Assembly (NCBI RefSeq): GCF_001685395.1
Contig: NZ_CP014167.1
Span: 62,001-126,000 of the forward strand
DNA: 64,000 nt
From: Paenibacillus yonginensis
GTDB taxonomy: Bacteria; Bacillota; Bacilli; Paenibacillales; Paenibacillaceae
Direction: 5' to 3'
Made by a program: the position numbers and the translations under genes. Below, piece after piece: positions 25,803-35,106 of this stretch; position 1 is the stretch's first letter; each line of letters opens with the position of its first letter. The notes beneath the pieces were generated by a model, which was not told the origin of the DNA, did no database searches, and worked only from the letters and a program-made list of their open reading frames with translations.

Positions 25803-26006
25803 CTAAGCCTTAAAATGAACCACGGCGCTGTACTGCAGCTGGTTTCGGACCGGGTCGAAGGCGGCCTGATGCTGAACCGAATGAACCTTGAGCATCAAAG
25901 CTTTGTTAATATCGATGCGTTCCTCGATCGTTTTCTCCAGCACCTTGAGATCGTAAGCTTGAAAAAACTCTACTTTATCCTGAATTGTATCCAAGGTAAT
26001 ATTCAC
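25803..26006 (-). CDS. DUF2536 (YrzA-like) small protein (67 aa)
   Basis: The product starts at a GTG (26006) directly behind a GCAGGAGGTGAAACC ribosome region, giving 67 aa; the longer upstream frame is not needed. The text NITLDTIQDKVEFFQAYDLKVLEKTIEERI and HSVQHQAAFDPV matches my memory of the DUF2536/YrzA family found across Bacillales. The function of the family is unknown to me. It is cytosolic, with an amphipathic helix followed by beta strands. Confidence 0.8.
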   Translation of the reverse strand: MNITLDTIQDKVEFFQAYDLKVLEKTIEERIDINKALMLKVHSVQHQAAFDPVRNQLQYSAVVHFKA

Positions 26007-26121
26007 GGTTTCACCTCCTGCTGGCGATTCTATTGTAGCAAAAAAAATTAAAGGTTCCCGCAAGGTTTTCTGCCCTCTTTAGCGCATTCGCTGCCCAATC
26101 CCATTAGCTCCTCAGCTTTGC

Positions 26122-26148
26122 CAAAAAGGCTGCCCTACGGCAGCCTTT
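26122..26148 (-). terminator. Terminator spanning the MerR gene stop codon
   Basis: Read on the minus strand, AAAGGCTGCC, a four-base loop containing the TAG stop, and GGCAGCCTTTTT form a strong hairpin with a T tail. The stop codon lies in the loop, so the gene ends inside its own terminator. Confidence 0.75.
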
Positions 26149-26512
26149 CAAATTTGTTCTCCTGGGCGTCGATCAGCGCCAGTTTGTAATTGAGTTTTTC
26201 CAGCGTTTTCATCAGCAGTCCTATTTGTTCCTCGACTTTGTTTTTTTGGCTGGCGAGCATTATTTTTCTTAGGGGCAGGGTGCGGTCTCCGCTTTTGTAC
26301 AGTTCAACGTATTGTTTGATTTCCGCCAGCGGCAAACCGGTCGAACGCAGCGCTTGCACCATCTCTACGCAATCGACGAAATGGTCGCTGAATTTGCGGA
26401 CACCGTTAGCATCCCGCTCAACCGCAGGCAGCACGCCTTCCTTCTCATAGAAACGCAGCGTATACGGAGAAATTCCCGTTCGCTTCACAACTTCCTTAAT
26501 AGTATAAGCCAT
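26135..26512 (-). CDS. MerR-family transcriptional regulator
   Basis: This 125-aa protein has the MerR winged helix-turn-helix at the start (YTIKEVVKRTGISPYTLRFYEKEGVLP) with the second wing (NGVRKFS), then a dimerising coiled coil (about 80-118). No cysteine cluster for metal binding is present, so it belongs to the TipA/AdhR-like side of the family rather than the metal sensors. It is divergent from the symporter gene at 26693, 180 bp away, and may control it or a gene elsewhere. Confidence 0.9.
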   Translation of the reverse strand: MAYTIKEVVKRTGISPYTLRFYEKEGVLPAVERDANGVRKFSDHFVDCVEMVQALRSTGLPLAEIKQYVELYKSGDRTLPLRKIMLASQKNKVEEQIGLLMKTLEKLNYKLALIDAQENKFERLP

Positions 26513-26692
26513 AAAAGATCCTCACCGCCTATCGAAGGTTAGCGTGACTCTCTTCCATTTTACAACCCGAACCCGTTTATAGTCCATAACTCGGAGGACC
26601 TTAAAAATAGAGTTGACAAAGGAAAATAAAGGCATTACTTTGTTTATAACCTAGTAATTACATAAGAATAATGGGACGAGAGGGGTTTGGAA

Positions 26693-28048
26693 GTGAATAA
26701 TAATTTGGTGGATGCTTTTCAGTCGAACTGGATCAGCTTGCTGGTCTCAGTGGCCGTAATTGTTTTTCTTGTGGTCCTCGCCAGGAAACGTGTTGGTTTT
26801 GGTACCCGCGTATTTATTGCGCTCGGTTTGGGGCTTGTTGCAGGCATTATCTTTAATGCATTCCAGTTGGAATACAAAAGCGTCAGTACGATTGGTTCCA
26901 TCTACGTCAATCTGATCAAGATGCTAGTGATGCCGCTTGTCTTTGTGTTAGTCATTAACAGTATCGCATCTTTGACGAATTTAGCCCATCTGCGGAAGCT
27001 GGGCGTGAAGACGATTCTTTGGTTTCTGTCCACAACGGGCGTGGCCGCGCTGATTGGTCTGCTTGTCGCATTGGCCGTTAATCCGGGCAGCGGGTTTAAA
27101 GCGGAGGCGCCGCAAAATTTCGAAGCCAGGGAAATTCCGACCTTCTCGCAGGTTATTCTGGATCTGGTGCCGTCTAATCCGATCAGCGATATGTCGGAGG
27201 GCAAGGTTGTACCGGTGTTGATCTTTGCGATCTTCGTGGCGGTGGCGATTGTCCATATCAGCTCACGCAAGCCGGAAAGTGTAGAGCCGGTAAGGCAGCT
27301 GCTGAAATCGGCTACCGATGTGCTGCATCAGGTAGTCAAATACGTCATCCGTCTGACGCCATACGGCGTATATGCGCTGATTGGCGCAATGGCAGCCAAA
27401 TACGGATTGGATACGCTGGCGCCGCTGGCTAAAGTGATCCTTGCTTCGTATATCGGGCTGATTATTCACTTCGTGCTGATCTTCGGCGGATTGGTAGCGC
27501 TGGTGGTCAAAGTGAATCCGCTCAAGTTCTTCCGTAAAGCTTACCCGACGGTAGCCGTTGCCTTCACGACCCGCAGCAGCTACGCTACATTGCCGGTTAA
27601 TCTGGAGGTGCTGACCAAACGGCTTCGCGTATCCCCGCGGATTGCGAGCTTTGTGGCTCCGCTTGGCGCAACGATGAACTTTAACGGCTGCGGCGGCGTC
27701 TGGCCGGCGATTGTTGCTATCTTTGTCGCACGTGTATACAATGTTCCACTGGGCCTTACCGATTATATCCTGCTGATTCTCGTCTGCATCATCTCCTCTA
27801 TCGGAGTTGCAGGCGTGCCGGGGCCTGCCGCCATTTCAACGACCGTCGTGTTAACGGCTATGGGGCTGCCGCTCGAAGGTATGGGATTGGTGCTGGGTGT
27901 CGAAGCGCTGATCGATATGGGACGTACAGCGGTCAATGCGACCGGTACAACAGTCACCGCGCTGCTGGTTGCCAATTCAGAAGGCGAATTCGACCGGGCT
28001 GCGTTTGAGCAGGACGTAGAAGACGATTTGGAGCCGGCGACGGCGTAA
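26693..28048 (+). CDS. Dicarboxylate/amino acid:cation symporter, cystine-type (TcyP-like)
   Basis: This is a DAACS (SDF) family secondary transporter, 451 aa from the GTG at 26693, which follows GAGAGGGG; a TTG two codons earlier is the alternative. It has about eight membrane helices and the two re-entrant loops. Landmarks are TTRSSYATLPVN (first re-entrant serine-rich segment), GATMNFNGCG (the NMDGT-like helix 7 unwound part) and GVAGVPGPA (second re-entrant loop), then the NATGTTV substrate motif. The layout resembles L-cystine transporter TcyP more than glutamate or C4-acid carriers, but the substrate is inferred. A TTGACA hexamer lies at 26613. Confidence 0.88.
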   Translation: MNNNLVDAFQSNWISLLVSVAVIVFLVVLARKRVGFGTRVFIALGLGLVAGIIFNAFQLEYKSVSTIGSIYVNLIKMLVMPLVFVLVINSIASLTNLAHLRKLGVKTILWFLSTTGVAALIGLLVALAVNPGSGFKAEAPQNFEAREIPTFSQVILDLVPSNPISDMSEGKVVPVLIFAIFVAVAIVHISSRKPESVEPVRQLLKSATDVLHQVVKYVIRLTPYGVYALIGAMAAKYGLDTLAPLAKVILASYIGLIIHFVLIFGGLVALVVKVNPLKFFRKAYPTVAVAFTTRSSYATLPVNLEVLTKRLRVSPRIASFVAPLGATMNFNGCGGVWPAIVAIFVARVYNVPLGLTDYILLILVCIISSIGVAGVPGPAAISTTVVLTAMGLPLEGMGLVLGVEALIDMGRTAVNATGTTVTALLVANSEGEFDRAAFEQDVEDDLEPATA

Positions 28049-28120
28049 CCGACCGGAGGTGACCCGTACCCCACTGCGGATCATGACCGAACTTTATAAG
28101 CTATAATGAAAAAGCTATCG

Positions 28121-28160
28121 AAGACCCGGGTCGTAATCACGATCCGGGTCTTTTATTTTT
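28121..28160 (+). terminator. Strong terminator of the symporter gene
   Basis: A 14-bp stem (28121-28134 with 28139-28152, one G:T pair) around AATC, followed by TTATTTTT. It lies about 70 bp behind the stop codon. Confidence 0.85.
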
Positions 28161-28189
28161 AGGCTTCAGCCTGTTGAGCGCGTGAAACG

Positions 28190-28912
28190 CGCGAAATATA
28201 AAACCACCCGCTATGCGGGTGGAGGGATCTAGGGTTACACCAATAAGACCATCCCGATAAAATTGAGATGTTCAGGCTCAATTCGAAAGGATGGTCTTAA
28301 ATGGCAAATAAAAACTTTAGTTTAGCGCACACAAAGTGGATGTGTAAGTATCACATTGTGTTCACCCCGAAGTATAGACGTAAAGAGATCTACAATCAAG
28401 TGAGACGAGATCTAATTGAAATCATGAAGCGTCTATGTAAATACAAGGGAGTCGAGATATTAGAAGGACATATGATGCCGGATCATGTGCACATGCTGGT
28501 GGCGATTCCACCGAAAATATCTGTGTCTTCCTTTATGGGCTATTTAAAAGGGAAAAGCGCACTCATGATCTTTGAGAAGCATGCCAATTTGAAGTATAAG
28601 TATGGGAATCGTAAATTCTGGGCGGAAGGCTACTACGTAAGTACAGTGGGGCTAAATGAAGCCACCGTCGCCAAATACATTCGAGAGCAAGAGGCACATG
28701 ACCAGGCAGTGGATAAGCTGAGTGTAAAAGAGTATGAAGATCCATTCAGCAGCAACAAGAGCAAGAAAAAGTAAAACCAGTTTAACTGGTAAGTGAAAGA
28801 GACAAATAACACTGAGCCTGAACGCTTTGTGGTCAGGCTAGCGTCTTTAGGCGCAGTTTGGCAACAAGGGGTTATACCCCTAGTGCAAACCACCCGTTGG
28901 ACGGGTGGTTCT
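28190..28912 (+). mobile_element. IS200-type element (tnpA only)
   Basis: This is a single-gene member of the IS200/IS605 group. Subterminal hairpins with near-identical arms mark both ends: CCACCCGC-TAT-GCGGGTGG at 28204-28222 and AACCACCCGT-TGG-ACGGGTGGTT at 28888-28910. TnpA recognises such hairpins as single-stranded DNA. A large stem (AAGACCATCC pairing with GGATGGTCTT, about 28246-28297) covers the tnpA ribosome site, a known way IS200 limits its transposase. No tnpB is present. The exact ends are approximate because this group makes no target duplication. Confidence 0.85.
28301..28774 (+). CDS. tnpA: IS200/IS605-family Y1 transposase TnpA
   Basis: TnpA (157 aa) moves single-stranded copies of the element with an HUH nuclease. 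The HUH motif is DHVHML (H62, H64) and the catalytic tyrosine is in ATVAKYIREQ (Y126). The start MANKNFSLAHTKWMCKYHIVFTPKYRRK is typical. The C terminus is a Lys/Ser-rich tail. All catalytic residues are present, so it may be active. Confidence 0.93.
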   Translation: MANKNFSLAHTKWMCKYHIVFTPKYRRKEIYNQVRRDLIEIMKRLCKYKGVEILEGHMMPDHVHMLVAIPPKISVSSFMGYLKGKSALMIFEKHANLKYKYGNRKFWAEGYYVSTVGLNEATVAKYIREQEAHDQAVDKLSVKEYEDPFSSNKSKKK

Positions 28913-29075
28913 GATTTAGGTTAGAGCGGCTGTCAACCGTTTTGGCGTTTTGGGCCGGTATTCAGTACCTAAACCCCTTGTCTATCAAGCATTTGTTTTG
29001 TGATTTGACTTAGAGCGGCTATAGCCCCGTAAGCTAAAGGAGCAGTCACAAACCAGAGGAAGAGGAGGGTCTTCA

Positions 29076-29921
29076 ATGACCAAAACGGTATTGATTACCG
29101 GGAGTTCAACCGGACTGGGAAATACAGCGGCCAGGAAATTTGCCGAAGAAGGATGGAATGTAGTAGCGACCATGCGTAAGGCTGATAAACGTTTGGAACA
29201 GGACTATCCCGGTAAAATATTCGTAACGGAACTGGACGTAACCAGCCCCGCAACGATCAAAGCGGCTATTGAAGCCGGAATTAAACGGTTCGGACGGATC
29301 GACACCGTTGTGAACAACGCCGGCGTCAGCATTTTGTCCATCTTTGAGGCAACGCCGATGGAAGCTGTCCGGAACGTTTACGAAACCAATGTCTTCGGCG
29401 TCATGAACGTCGTTCAGGCCATTACCCCGTATTTTCGTGAACAAGGCGGCGGCACGATCATCAACATCACTTCGAACGTTGGTTTTACATCCAATCCGCT
29501 CCTTACGATTTATGTATCGACCAAACATGCTGTCGAAGGATTTACGGAAGCCCTTTCGTTCGAGCTGGAATCGCAAAATATCGCCGTCAAGCTGGTAGAG
29601 CCGGGCGCCATGCGGACCACCAATTTCGCAGCCAACACAATGGCCGCCACCAAAGATTTGGCTATTCCTGAAGCGTACAAGCCATATTTTGATCATATGA
29701 TGAGAACGATGATGCATTATCCGTTTGAGAATGCGGATGAGAAACAGGTGGCCGAACAAATTTACGCAGCGGCGTGCGATCCGTCGGATCGGCTGCGTTA
29801 TCTGGCAGGCCCAGACGCGGAAGAAACGGCAAGACTGAGATGGACTCAATCGGAAGAAACCTATATGGCGACCATGCGGGAGCTGCTGGGCCAAAATGCA
29901 TGGAGAAACAGCCAGGACTGA
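29076..29921 (+). CDS. SDR-family oxidoreductase
   Basis: This 281-aa classical short-chain dehydrogenase has the cofactor motif TGSSTGLG (8-15), NNAG (80-83), the catalytic Ser in ITSNVG (S133) and the YxxxK pair (Y146, K150). The basic residue after the second strand (MRK) suggests NADPH. AGAGGAGGG precedes the ATG. It is followed 63 bp later by an esterase gene on the same strand, so the two may work on the same small molecule; the substrate is not evident. Confidence 0.9.
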   Translation: MTKTVLITGSSTGLGNTAARKFAEEGWNVVATMRKADKRLEQDYPGKIFVTELDVTSPATIKAAIEAGIKRFGRIDTVVNNAGVSILSIFEATPMEAVRNVYETNVFGVMNVVQAITPYFREQGGGTIINITSNVGFTSNPLLTIYVSTKHAVEGFTEALSFELESQNIAVKLVEPGAMRTTNFAANTMAATKDLAIPEAYKPYFDHMMRTMMHYPFENADEKQVAEQIYAAACDPSDRLRYLAGPDAEETARLRWTQSEETYMATMRELLGQNAWRNSQD

Positions 29922-29984
29922 TGCAGACGGATGGCATAAACCACGCTTTAAAGATTTTGCTTCGAAAGGATGGAGGGCTGGAAT

Positions 29985-30929
29985 ATGGAATCAAGATTGC
30001 ACCCTGAACTTAAAGAGATGTTCGCCGCGTTGCCGGAGGCCCTGTATACCCGGGACAAATTAGAGGACAAAAGGAAAGAGATGCAGCAGTTTGCTGCCGC
30101 TGTAGCTGCATCGCTGCCTGCCAATAATGCGGTAAGGATCACCGAAGCCCATGTGCCGGGAGCTGCCGGAGACCCTGATGTACGGATTAAGATCTACCAG
30201 CCGTCAGGGGGCAATGTCCCTCTTCCAGGCGTTCTGTACATTCACGGCGGAGGGTATATATTAGGCTCCGCGGATATGATGGACCCTGCCCTGCAGCAAA
30301 TGGCGTCCGGGATTGGCTGTGTCATCGTATCCGTAGATTACCGGCTGGCGCCGGAGCATCCTTTTCCGGCTCCGCTCGAAGATTGTTACGCCGCACTCCG
30401 CTGGTTCTCCGAGCACGCGGAGGAGCTGGGCAGCGACCCTTCGAGAATTGCCGTCATGGGCCCTAGCGCCGGCGGCGGTTTGACGGCCGCGTTGTCCCTT
30501 TTGGCCAGGGACCGGAATGGCCCTTCGATTAAGTTCCAAATGCCGCTTTATCCGATGCTTGACGACCGGATCATTACCCGATCCAGCCAAGAAATTACGG
30601 ATGAGCGCGTATGGAGCACGGCCAAAACCCGGCTGGCCTGGGAGATGTATTTAGGAGAGCAGCAGGAGATTTCTCCTTATGCCGCTCCCGCACGGACGGC
30701 CGATTTATCGGGACTTCCGCCTACGTATACCTGCGTCGGGGAGCTGGATCCGTTCCGCGATGAAACGATCGATTACGTATCCAGGCTGACGCAGGCCGGC
30801 GTACCTGTTGAATTTCATTTATACCCCGGCTGCTTCCATGGCTTTGAAGAATATTTTCCTTCCGCGGAAATCAGCCGGCGGGTCACCGAAGAATATTATT
30901 CGGCTTTAGCAAGAGCTCTGCACGCCTAA
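29985..30929 (+). CDS. Alpha/beta hydrolase, HSL-type esterase
   Basis: This 314-aa enzyme belongs to the hormone-sensitive-lipase branch of alpha/beta hydrolases. It has the oxyanion motif HGGG (87-90), the nucleophile S161 in GPSAGG, D255 in GELDPF and H285 in CFHGF. I prefer ATG 29985, with GGAGGG 8-12 nt upstream, over an ATG 15 nt earlier whose ribosome site would be too close. It has no signal peptide. These enzymes cleave short-chain esters of small molecules. It is convergent with the epoxide-hydrolase-like gene 52 bp away. Confidence 0.9.
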   Translation: MESRLHPELKEMFAALPEALYTRDKLEDKRKEMQQFAAAVAASLPANNAVRITEAHVPGAAGDPDVRIKIYQPSGGNVPLPGVLYIHGGGYILGSADMMDPALQQMASGIGCVIVSVDYRLAPEHPFPAPLEDCYAALRWFSEHAEELGSDPSRIAVMGPSAGGGLTAALSLLARDRNGPSIKFQMPLYPMLDDRIITRSSQEITDERVWSTAKTRLAWEMYLGEQQEISPYAAPARTADLSGLPPTYTCVGELDPFRDETIDYVSRLTQAGVPVEFHLYPGCFHGFEEYFPSAEISRRVTEEYYSALARALHA

Positions 30930-30981
30930 CCGGCTGCTTCTCATAAATCCAACAATGCACCTTCCCTGTCAGCGTATAACC

Positions 30982-32142
30982 TTATTGTTTTAACCCGGCT
31001 CTGTAAGGCCGGAAAAAGGCGCGAATGTCCTCGGCAAATAGCTCCGGCTCCTCCATTGCGGGGAAATGCCCGCCGCGCGGCATGGAGGTCCAGCGGGCGA
31101 TATTCAAGTTGCGGGAAGCCCAGCTTTGGGGAGGCGGCAGAATATCCGCCTTGAATAAGGCCAGGCCTGTTGGGACTTCGATATAGCCAAGCGGCGGCAA
31201 CCCGGTTCCATTTTCATAATACATGCGCGTAGAGGAGGCAGCCGTGCCGGTTACCCAATAGATCATGATATGGGTGATTAATTCATCCCAGGTGTATATT
31301 TTTTGCAGGTCGCCTTCACAATCGCTCCAGGCGTGGAATTTCTCCATGATCCAGGCCGCCAGACCGACCGGGGAGTCGGATAGACCGTAAGCCAGCGTTT
31401 GTGGACGAGTCGATTGCAGGGACAAATAACCGCCTTCTTTGGCCATCCACTCTGCAGCATTTTTCTTATACTGGCGTTCTTCTTCCGAAAGCTTCTCCTG
31501 ATCGGGCGCAGCTATAAGCTCCCTGATTATGCCGATATCGGTCAGATGGATGCCGACTAGAAGCTCAGGATGGTTTGCGGCCAGATATCGGGTTACACCA
31601 GAGCCCATATCACCGCCGCCGGCGGCAAATCGGGCATACCCCAATTGTTCCGTCATGAGTTTGGCCCACATTTCGGAGACTCGGAAATTGTTGATACCGG
31701 GCTGCACGGGATGGCCGGAGAATCCGAATCCGGGCAGCGAAGGGACGATGACGTCAAAGGCATCCTCCGGGTTTCCTCCATAACTGGCCGGGTCGGTGAG
31801 CAAAGGGATAACTTTCTGATACCGCAGATAACTGTCCGGCCAGCCATGGGTGAGAATAAGTGGTAACGGGGCAGGGCCCTTGCCGCGCTCATGAACGAAG
31901 TGTATGTCTATTCCGTCGATCCGGGTGCGAAACTGAGAGAGGTTGTTTAGCCGGGTTTCTTGCGCCCGCCAATCGTAATGTTCTTTCCAGTAAAAGACCA
32001 GCGTTTTTAAAAAAGACAGATCCGTTCCCCGCTCCCAATGGGAATTTTCAAGCTGGTCGGGCCAGCGGATATGATGGAGCCTGTCCTTCAGGTCCTCAAG
32101 AACTTCATCGGAGATTTGAATGTGAAAACGTTCAACGGTCAT
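30982..32142 (-). CDS. Epoxide hydrolase-like alpha/beta hydrolase
   Basis: This 386-aa protein has the N-terminal epoxide-hydrolase domain (ERFHIQISDEVLEDLKDRL) and an alpha/beta hydrolase core with HGWP (99-102) for the oxyanion hole and the nucleophile Asp in GGGDMGSG (D178), as in microsomal-type epoxide hydrolases. The PSLPGFGFSG segment is also typical. I start at 32142, where AGGAGG lies 9-14 nt upstream; the track frame goes nine codons further. It is divergent from an AraC regulator, which probably controls it. Confidence 0.88.
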   Translation of the reverse strand: MTVERFHIQISDEVLEDLKDRLHHIRWPDQLENSHWERGTDLSFLKTLVFYWKEHYDWRAQETRLNNLSQFRTRIDGIDIHFVHERGKGPAPLPLILTHGWPDSYLRYQKVIPLLTDPASYGGNPEDAFDVIVPSLPGFGFSGHPVQPGINNFRVSEMWAKLMTEQLGYARFAAGGGDMGSGVTRYLAANHPELLVGIHLTDIGIIRELIAAPDQEKLSEEERQYKKNAAEWMAKEGGYLSLQSTRPQTLAYGLSDSPVGLAAWIMEKFHAWSDCEGDLQKIYTWDELITHIMIYWVTGTAASSTRMYYENGTGLPPLGYIEVPTGLALFKADILPPPQSWASRNLNIARWTSMPRGGHFPAMEEPELFAEDIRAFFRPYRAGLKQ

Positions 32143-32261
32143 CGCGCTGTTCCTCCTAATTTTAGTCATTTGGATTCACAACGTCATTATATCCTTTGGG
32201 TTTGCGTGCTACACTATCAGATGTGAAGTATTTAACTATACGATTTGATAGGTGAGGAACT

Positions 32262-33113
32262 ATGCCGCAAAGAGACCGGTACAAACAACGAACCGTAAAT
32301 ATTGAATTCGCCGCGGTGGAGGATTTTTTGGGGCTGCCTTATCCGGAGCGGCATACGCTGATTTTTTTAACCTCCGGAAGCCTGAAGGCGGTCTTGAACG
32401 ATCGGCCGATAGCGGTTCATGCTCCCGGCATTTTGTGTTTGACCGGGAACGATAAGGTCCAAGTGCTGGAGACAACGGGGGTGGCTGCGCAGTCCTTTCG
32501 TTTTCATCTCGACTTTCTGAACTCGACCGTATTGTCTGAAACGAAGGATTTTCCGGCTGTTCCCCGGATCGGGACAGGCCTTTCCCTTTTTCAACAAGAC
32601 CAGGGCTGTTACGGCGTGTCTCGGATCACCGAGACGGCTTATCCGTTTTTGTTTGAATGGTTTTTTATACTGGGCATGGAGGTCCAGGCGCAAAGCGACT
32701 CGCTTTGGGCGTGCAGAATCAAAAGGTATCTCATTCAGATTTTAGGTTTGTTGGAGGAGCTGAATCAGCACAGGGAGCATTCGCCTGTTGATGCTGTGCT
32801 GGATTATATCCATACGCATTATTCACGGAAGATTTCTCTGGAGGACTTGACGAATTGTGCGCATTTGAACCGGGTGACGCTGAATAAGAGATTTCAGGAA
32901 AGGTGCGGGAGCACCGCAATGGGATATTTGCTTTCCTATCGGTTAAAGGTGGCCCGTGATCTTCTGACGCATACGGATATGAGCCTGAATGACATTGCCC
33001 GCTCCACAGGATTTGAGTACGATACCTATTTCATCAAACAATTTACGGCCAAGCTGGGGATGTCGCCTACCACTTACCGGGTAACTTCCCGCAAGCTCGC
33101 CGGTGCTTTATAG
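32262..33113 (+). CDS. AraC-family transcriptional regulator
   Basis: This 283-aa regulator has an N-terminal cupin-like sensor (about 20-120, with HTLIFLTSGSLKAVLNDRP) and a C-terminal double helix-turn-helix (about 180-278: SPVDAVLDYIHTHYSRKISLEDL and ARSTGFEYDTYFIKQFTAKLGMSP). GTGAGG lies before the ATG. It is divergent from the epoxide-hydrolase-like gene across 119 bp; AraC regulators often act on such neighbours, possibly on the esterase and SDR pair too. Confidence 0.9.
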   Translation: MPQRDRYKQRTVNIEFAAVEDFLGLPYPERHTLIFLTSGSLKAVLNDRPIAVHAPGILCLTGNDKVQVLETTGVAAQSFRFHLDFLNSTVLSETKDFPAVPRIGTGLSLFQQDQGCYGVSRITETAYPFLFEWFFILGMEVQAQSDSLWACRIKRYLIQILGLLEELNQHREHSPVDAVLDYIHTHYSRKISLEDLTNCAHLNRVTLNKRFQERCGSTAMGYLLSYRLKVARDLLTHTDMSLNDIARSTGFEYDTYFIKQFTAKLGMSPTTYRVTSRKLAGAL

Positions 33114-33193
33114 CTGAATTGGCAAGAAGGAGAAAGCGGTGCTCAAGGAAGCTTGGGAGAACCGGGGCTTATTGGGAATGGGGAAAATAATCA

Positions 33194-33225
33194 GGAACCT
33201 TCTCCCGAGAAGGGGAGGAGGTTCC
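33194..33225 (-). terminator. Hairpin behind tlp
   Basis: GGAACCT plus TCTCCC pairs with GGGAGG plus AGGTTCC around a short loop. It sits between the convergent AraC and tlp genes and could end both transcripts; the T run is weak on both sides. Confidence 0.5.
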
Positions 33226-33238
33226 CTGATATGGCCCT

Positions 33239-33454
33239 TTATTTACTGCTTTCGTCCTGAATTTCCTCTCTGAAGCCTTTGAGGCTCTTTCGCCGGTTAT
33301 CGTTTTTGGCTTCGATTCCCTGCTTCTCGGATGCGGAAATTTCGTCCGCATGCTCGTCGAGGTATTCCTCGGCTTCATTCAGGTTCGCAATCGTATGGTT
33401 GATATGCTGCTGCAGATGAACGGCATTATCCTTGCGGTTATCCGGTTTAGGCAC
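33239..33454 (-). CDS. tlp: Small acid-soluble spore protein Tlp
   Basis: Tlp is a thioredoxin-like-named minor spore protein made in the forespore. The 71-aa product starts MPKPDNRKDNAVHLQQHINHT and continues with NLNEAEEYLDEHADEI and EAKNDNRRKSLKGFREEIQDE, a pattern I recognise as Tlp. It is very hydrophilic and helical. The start is a GTG at 33454 behind AAAGGAGGG. Its presence supports a spore-forming host. A sigma-G promoter would be expected upstream, though I cannot point to one with confidence. Confidence 0.88.
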   Translation of the reverse strand: MPKPDNRKDNAVHLQQHINHTIANLNEAEEYLDEHADEISASEKQGIEAKNDNRRKSLKGFREEIQDESSK

Positions 33455-33617
33455 GGTTATCCCTCCTTTATGACAGAATCTTTGTTAGGATGCTTGATTG
33501 CGGGTTAAGCTATTCGTCCGGAGGCACTGAACTTCATTTGCTGCCAAACGTTGAATCCTGTCCGCCGTTACGGTAAAATTGCACTATCTGTTGTTATGGA
33601 AAAGGGGATTGTTTCGT

Positions 33618-34070
33618 TTGAGCCAAGAAGAAATGTTAAATGATTTGCCCGAGAATTATGCCGAACTGAAGAAGCAGGCTAACCGCTCTGCGGATTGGAG
33701 AGCACGTCTTGCCGCCGTGGAAGAATTGGGGCGTTGTGATCATAAGCAGGTAATAGATATTTTGACCCGCCTGATGGAGAGCGATCCGGTGTACACCGTG
33801 CAGCAGGCTGCCTATGAGAAGCTGCAAGCTTTCGGATATCAGGTGAAGCAGCCGACGAAGAACAAGCCGGAGCCGTTTAAAGGGGTTGGCAAAATTCTGC
33901 TTCGCATCAAAAAGAGCCTTCCGCGCGATCATGCTTACGAGGATTTCAAAGAGAAATTCAAGAAGATGCGTATCGACGTGTATGATATCTACGAAGGGGA
34001 GAAAGGCGACGAATTCGACGCCTGGCTGAAGGACATGTGGGCTTCCGCCGGCAGACCTGCTGACAAGTAG
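33618..34070 (+). CDS. HEAT-repeat protein of unknown function (150 aa)
   Basis: The residues RARLAAVEELGRCDHKQVIDILTRLMESDP and VQQAAYEKLQAFG form two HEAT-type helical repeats, the sort used for protein or nucleic-acid contacts. The rest is basic (FKGVGKILLRIKKSLPRD) and then acidic with a Trp-rich end (DAWLKDMWASAG). I start at TTG 33618, because GGGG lies about 9 nt upstream; the frame opens 13 codons earlier without a ribosome site. It is cytosolic. Function unknown; similar proteins occur widely in Paenibacillus and Bacillus genomes as far as I recall. Confidence 0.7.
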   Translation: MSQEEMLNDLPENYAELKKQANRSADWRARLAAVEELGRCDHKQVIDILTRLMESDPVYTVQQAAYEKLQAFGYQVKQPTKNKPEPFKGVGKILLRIKKSLPRDHAYEDFKEKFKKMRIDVYDIYEGEKGDEFDAWLKDMWASAGRPADK

Positions 34071-34227
34071 GCCGCCAACCAAGATCTGCGCTTTGGGACC
34101 CAAACCTCGCGATTCTGAGTGGCTTTCAAAGACTAATCGTCCATGAAGCCGGTCAGTAAGGGAGTTTTTTTTCAGGCAGTTTCCATCCCTCCTCTTGTTT
34201 GTTATGATCAAGCGGGAGGGATTTTTT

Positions 34228-34875
34228 ATGACTACAAAAGTGCTGTTGTCCGGGTTTGAGCCTTTCGGCGGTGAGAAGATCAACCCGTCTTACGAAGCGG
34301 TGAACAAGCTGAACGGCAAAGTGATCGGAGAAGTCCAGCTGATCGGCATCCAGGTGCCTACCGTTTTTGGAGCATCTATTGCTGTATTAACCGAAGCCAT
34401 TGAGCGATACCGCCCGGATGTGGTCATTGCCGTGGGGCAGGCCGGAGGCCGCGCGCAAATTACGCCGGAACGTGTGGCGATTAACGTAGATGATGCCCGC
34501 ATCCCGGATAATCGAGGCGGACAGCCTGTTGATGAATCCGTTGTAGCTGGAGGTCCTGCTGCTTATTGGTCTACGCTGCCGATCAAATCAATAGTCAAAG
34601 CGATGAAAGAAGCGGGCATACCGGCGGCAGTATCCAATTCTGCTGGAACCTTCGTGTGCAATCATTTATTTTATGGGCTGATGCACTACTTGCAGGAGAA
34701 ATCCCCGCAGACCCGGGGCGGATTTATCCATATTCCTTATTTGCCTGAGCAGGTGCTCAGCAGCGGACAGCCTTCTTTGAGCTTAAGCACCGTTGTTCAC
34801 GCATTGGAGCTGGCTGCTTTGGAAGCCGCCCGCGTCCTTGAGGATATCCGGGAGACCGGGGGCGCACTGCACTAA
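34228..34875 (+). CDS. pcp: Pyroglutamyl-peptidase I
   Basis: This cysteine peptidase removes N-terminal pyroglutamate from peptides in the cytosol. From ATG 34228 (behind GGAGGG) it is 215 aa, the usual family length, and the catalytic triad falls at E81 (PERVAIN), C144 (GTFVCNH) and H168 (FIHIPYLP), the same numbers as in the well-studied Bacillus enzyme. The N-terminal TGFEPFGG-like motif reads [14 protein letters not shown]. The frame runs 11 codons further upstream, but without a ribosome site. Confidence 0.95.
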   Translation: MTTKVLLSGFEPFGGEKINPSYEAVNKLNGKVIGEVQLIGIQVPTVFGASIAVLTEAIERYRPDVVIAVGQAGGRAQITPERVAINVDDARIPDNRGGQPVDESVVAGGPAAYWSTLPIKSIVKAMKEAGIPAAVSNSAGTFVCNHLFYGLMHYLQEKSPQTRGGFIHIPYLPEQVLSSGQPSLSLSTVVHALELAALEAARVLEDIRETGGALH

Positions 34876-35106
34876 ATAAGAACGCGTCTTGCAGGGTTCT
34901 GGGTCCCGCAGCGGACCTGAATAGTCTTCAGAGCGGGCCCCACTTGGTTGGGGTTATTTGCGTTCCCCTCTTTACCAGCCGGGGTCTTTACTTTATAGTT
35001 CCTCTTAATAAGAAGGGGAATTGGGGATTGGACAGGAATCGGCAAGTGTCGTGTAGAAAGGAATGGTATTTGAGAATTAGACCTAACAGAATATAGGAGA
35101 AGCGTA

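Noticed and set aside
28775..29075. A second IS200/IS605 gene (tnpB) behind tnpA
   Set aside because: No RuvC-like frame exists; the right-end hairpin lies about 115 bp behind tnpA and the element ends there.
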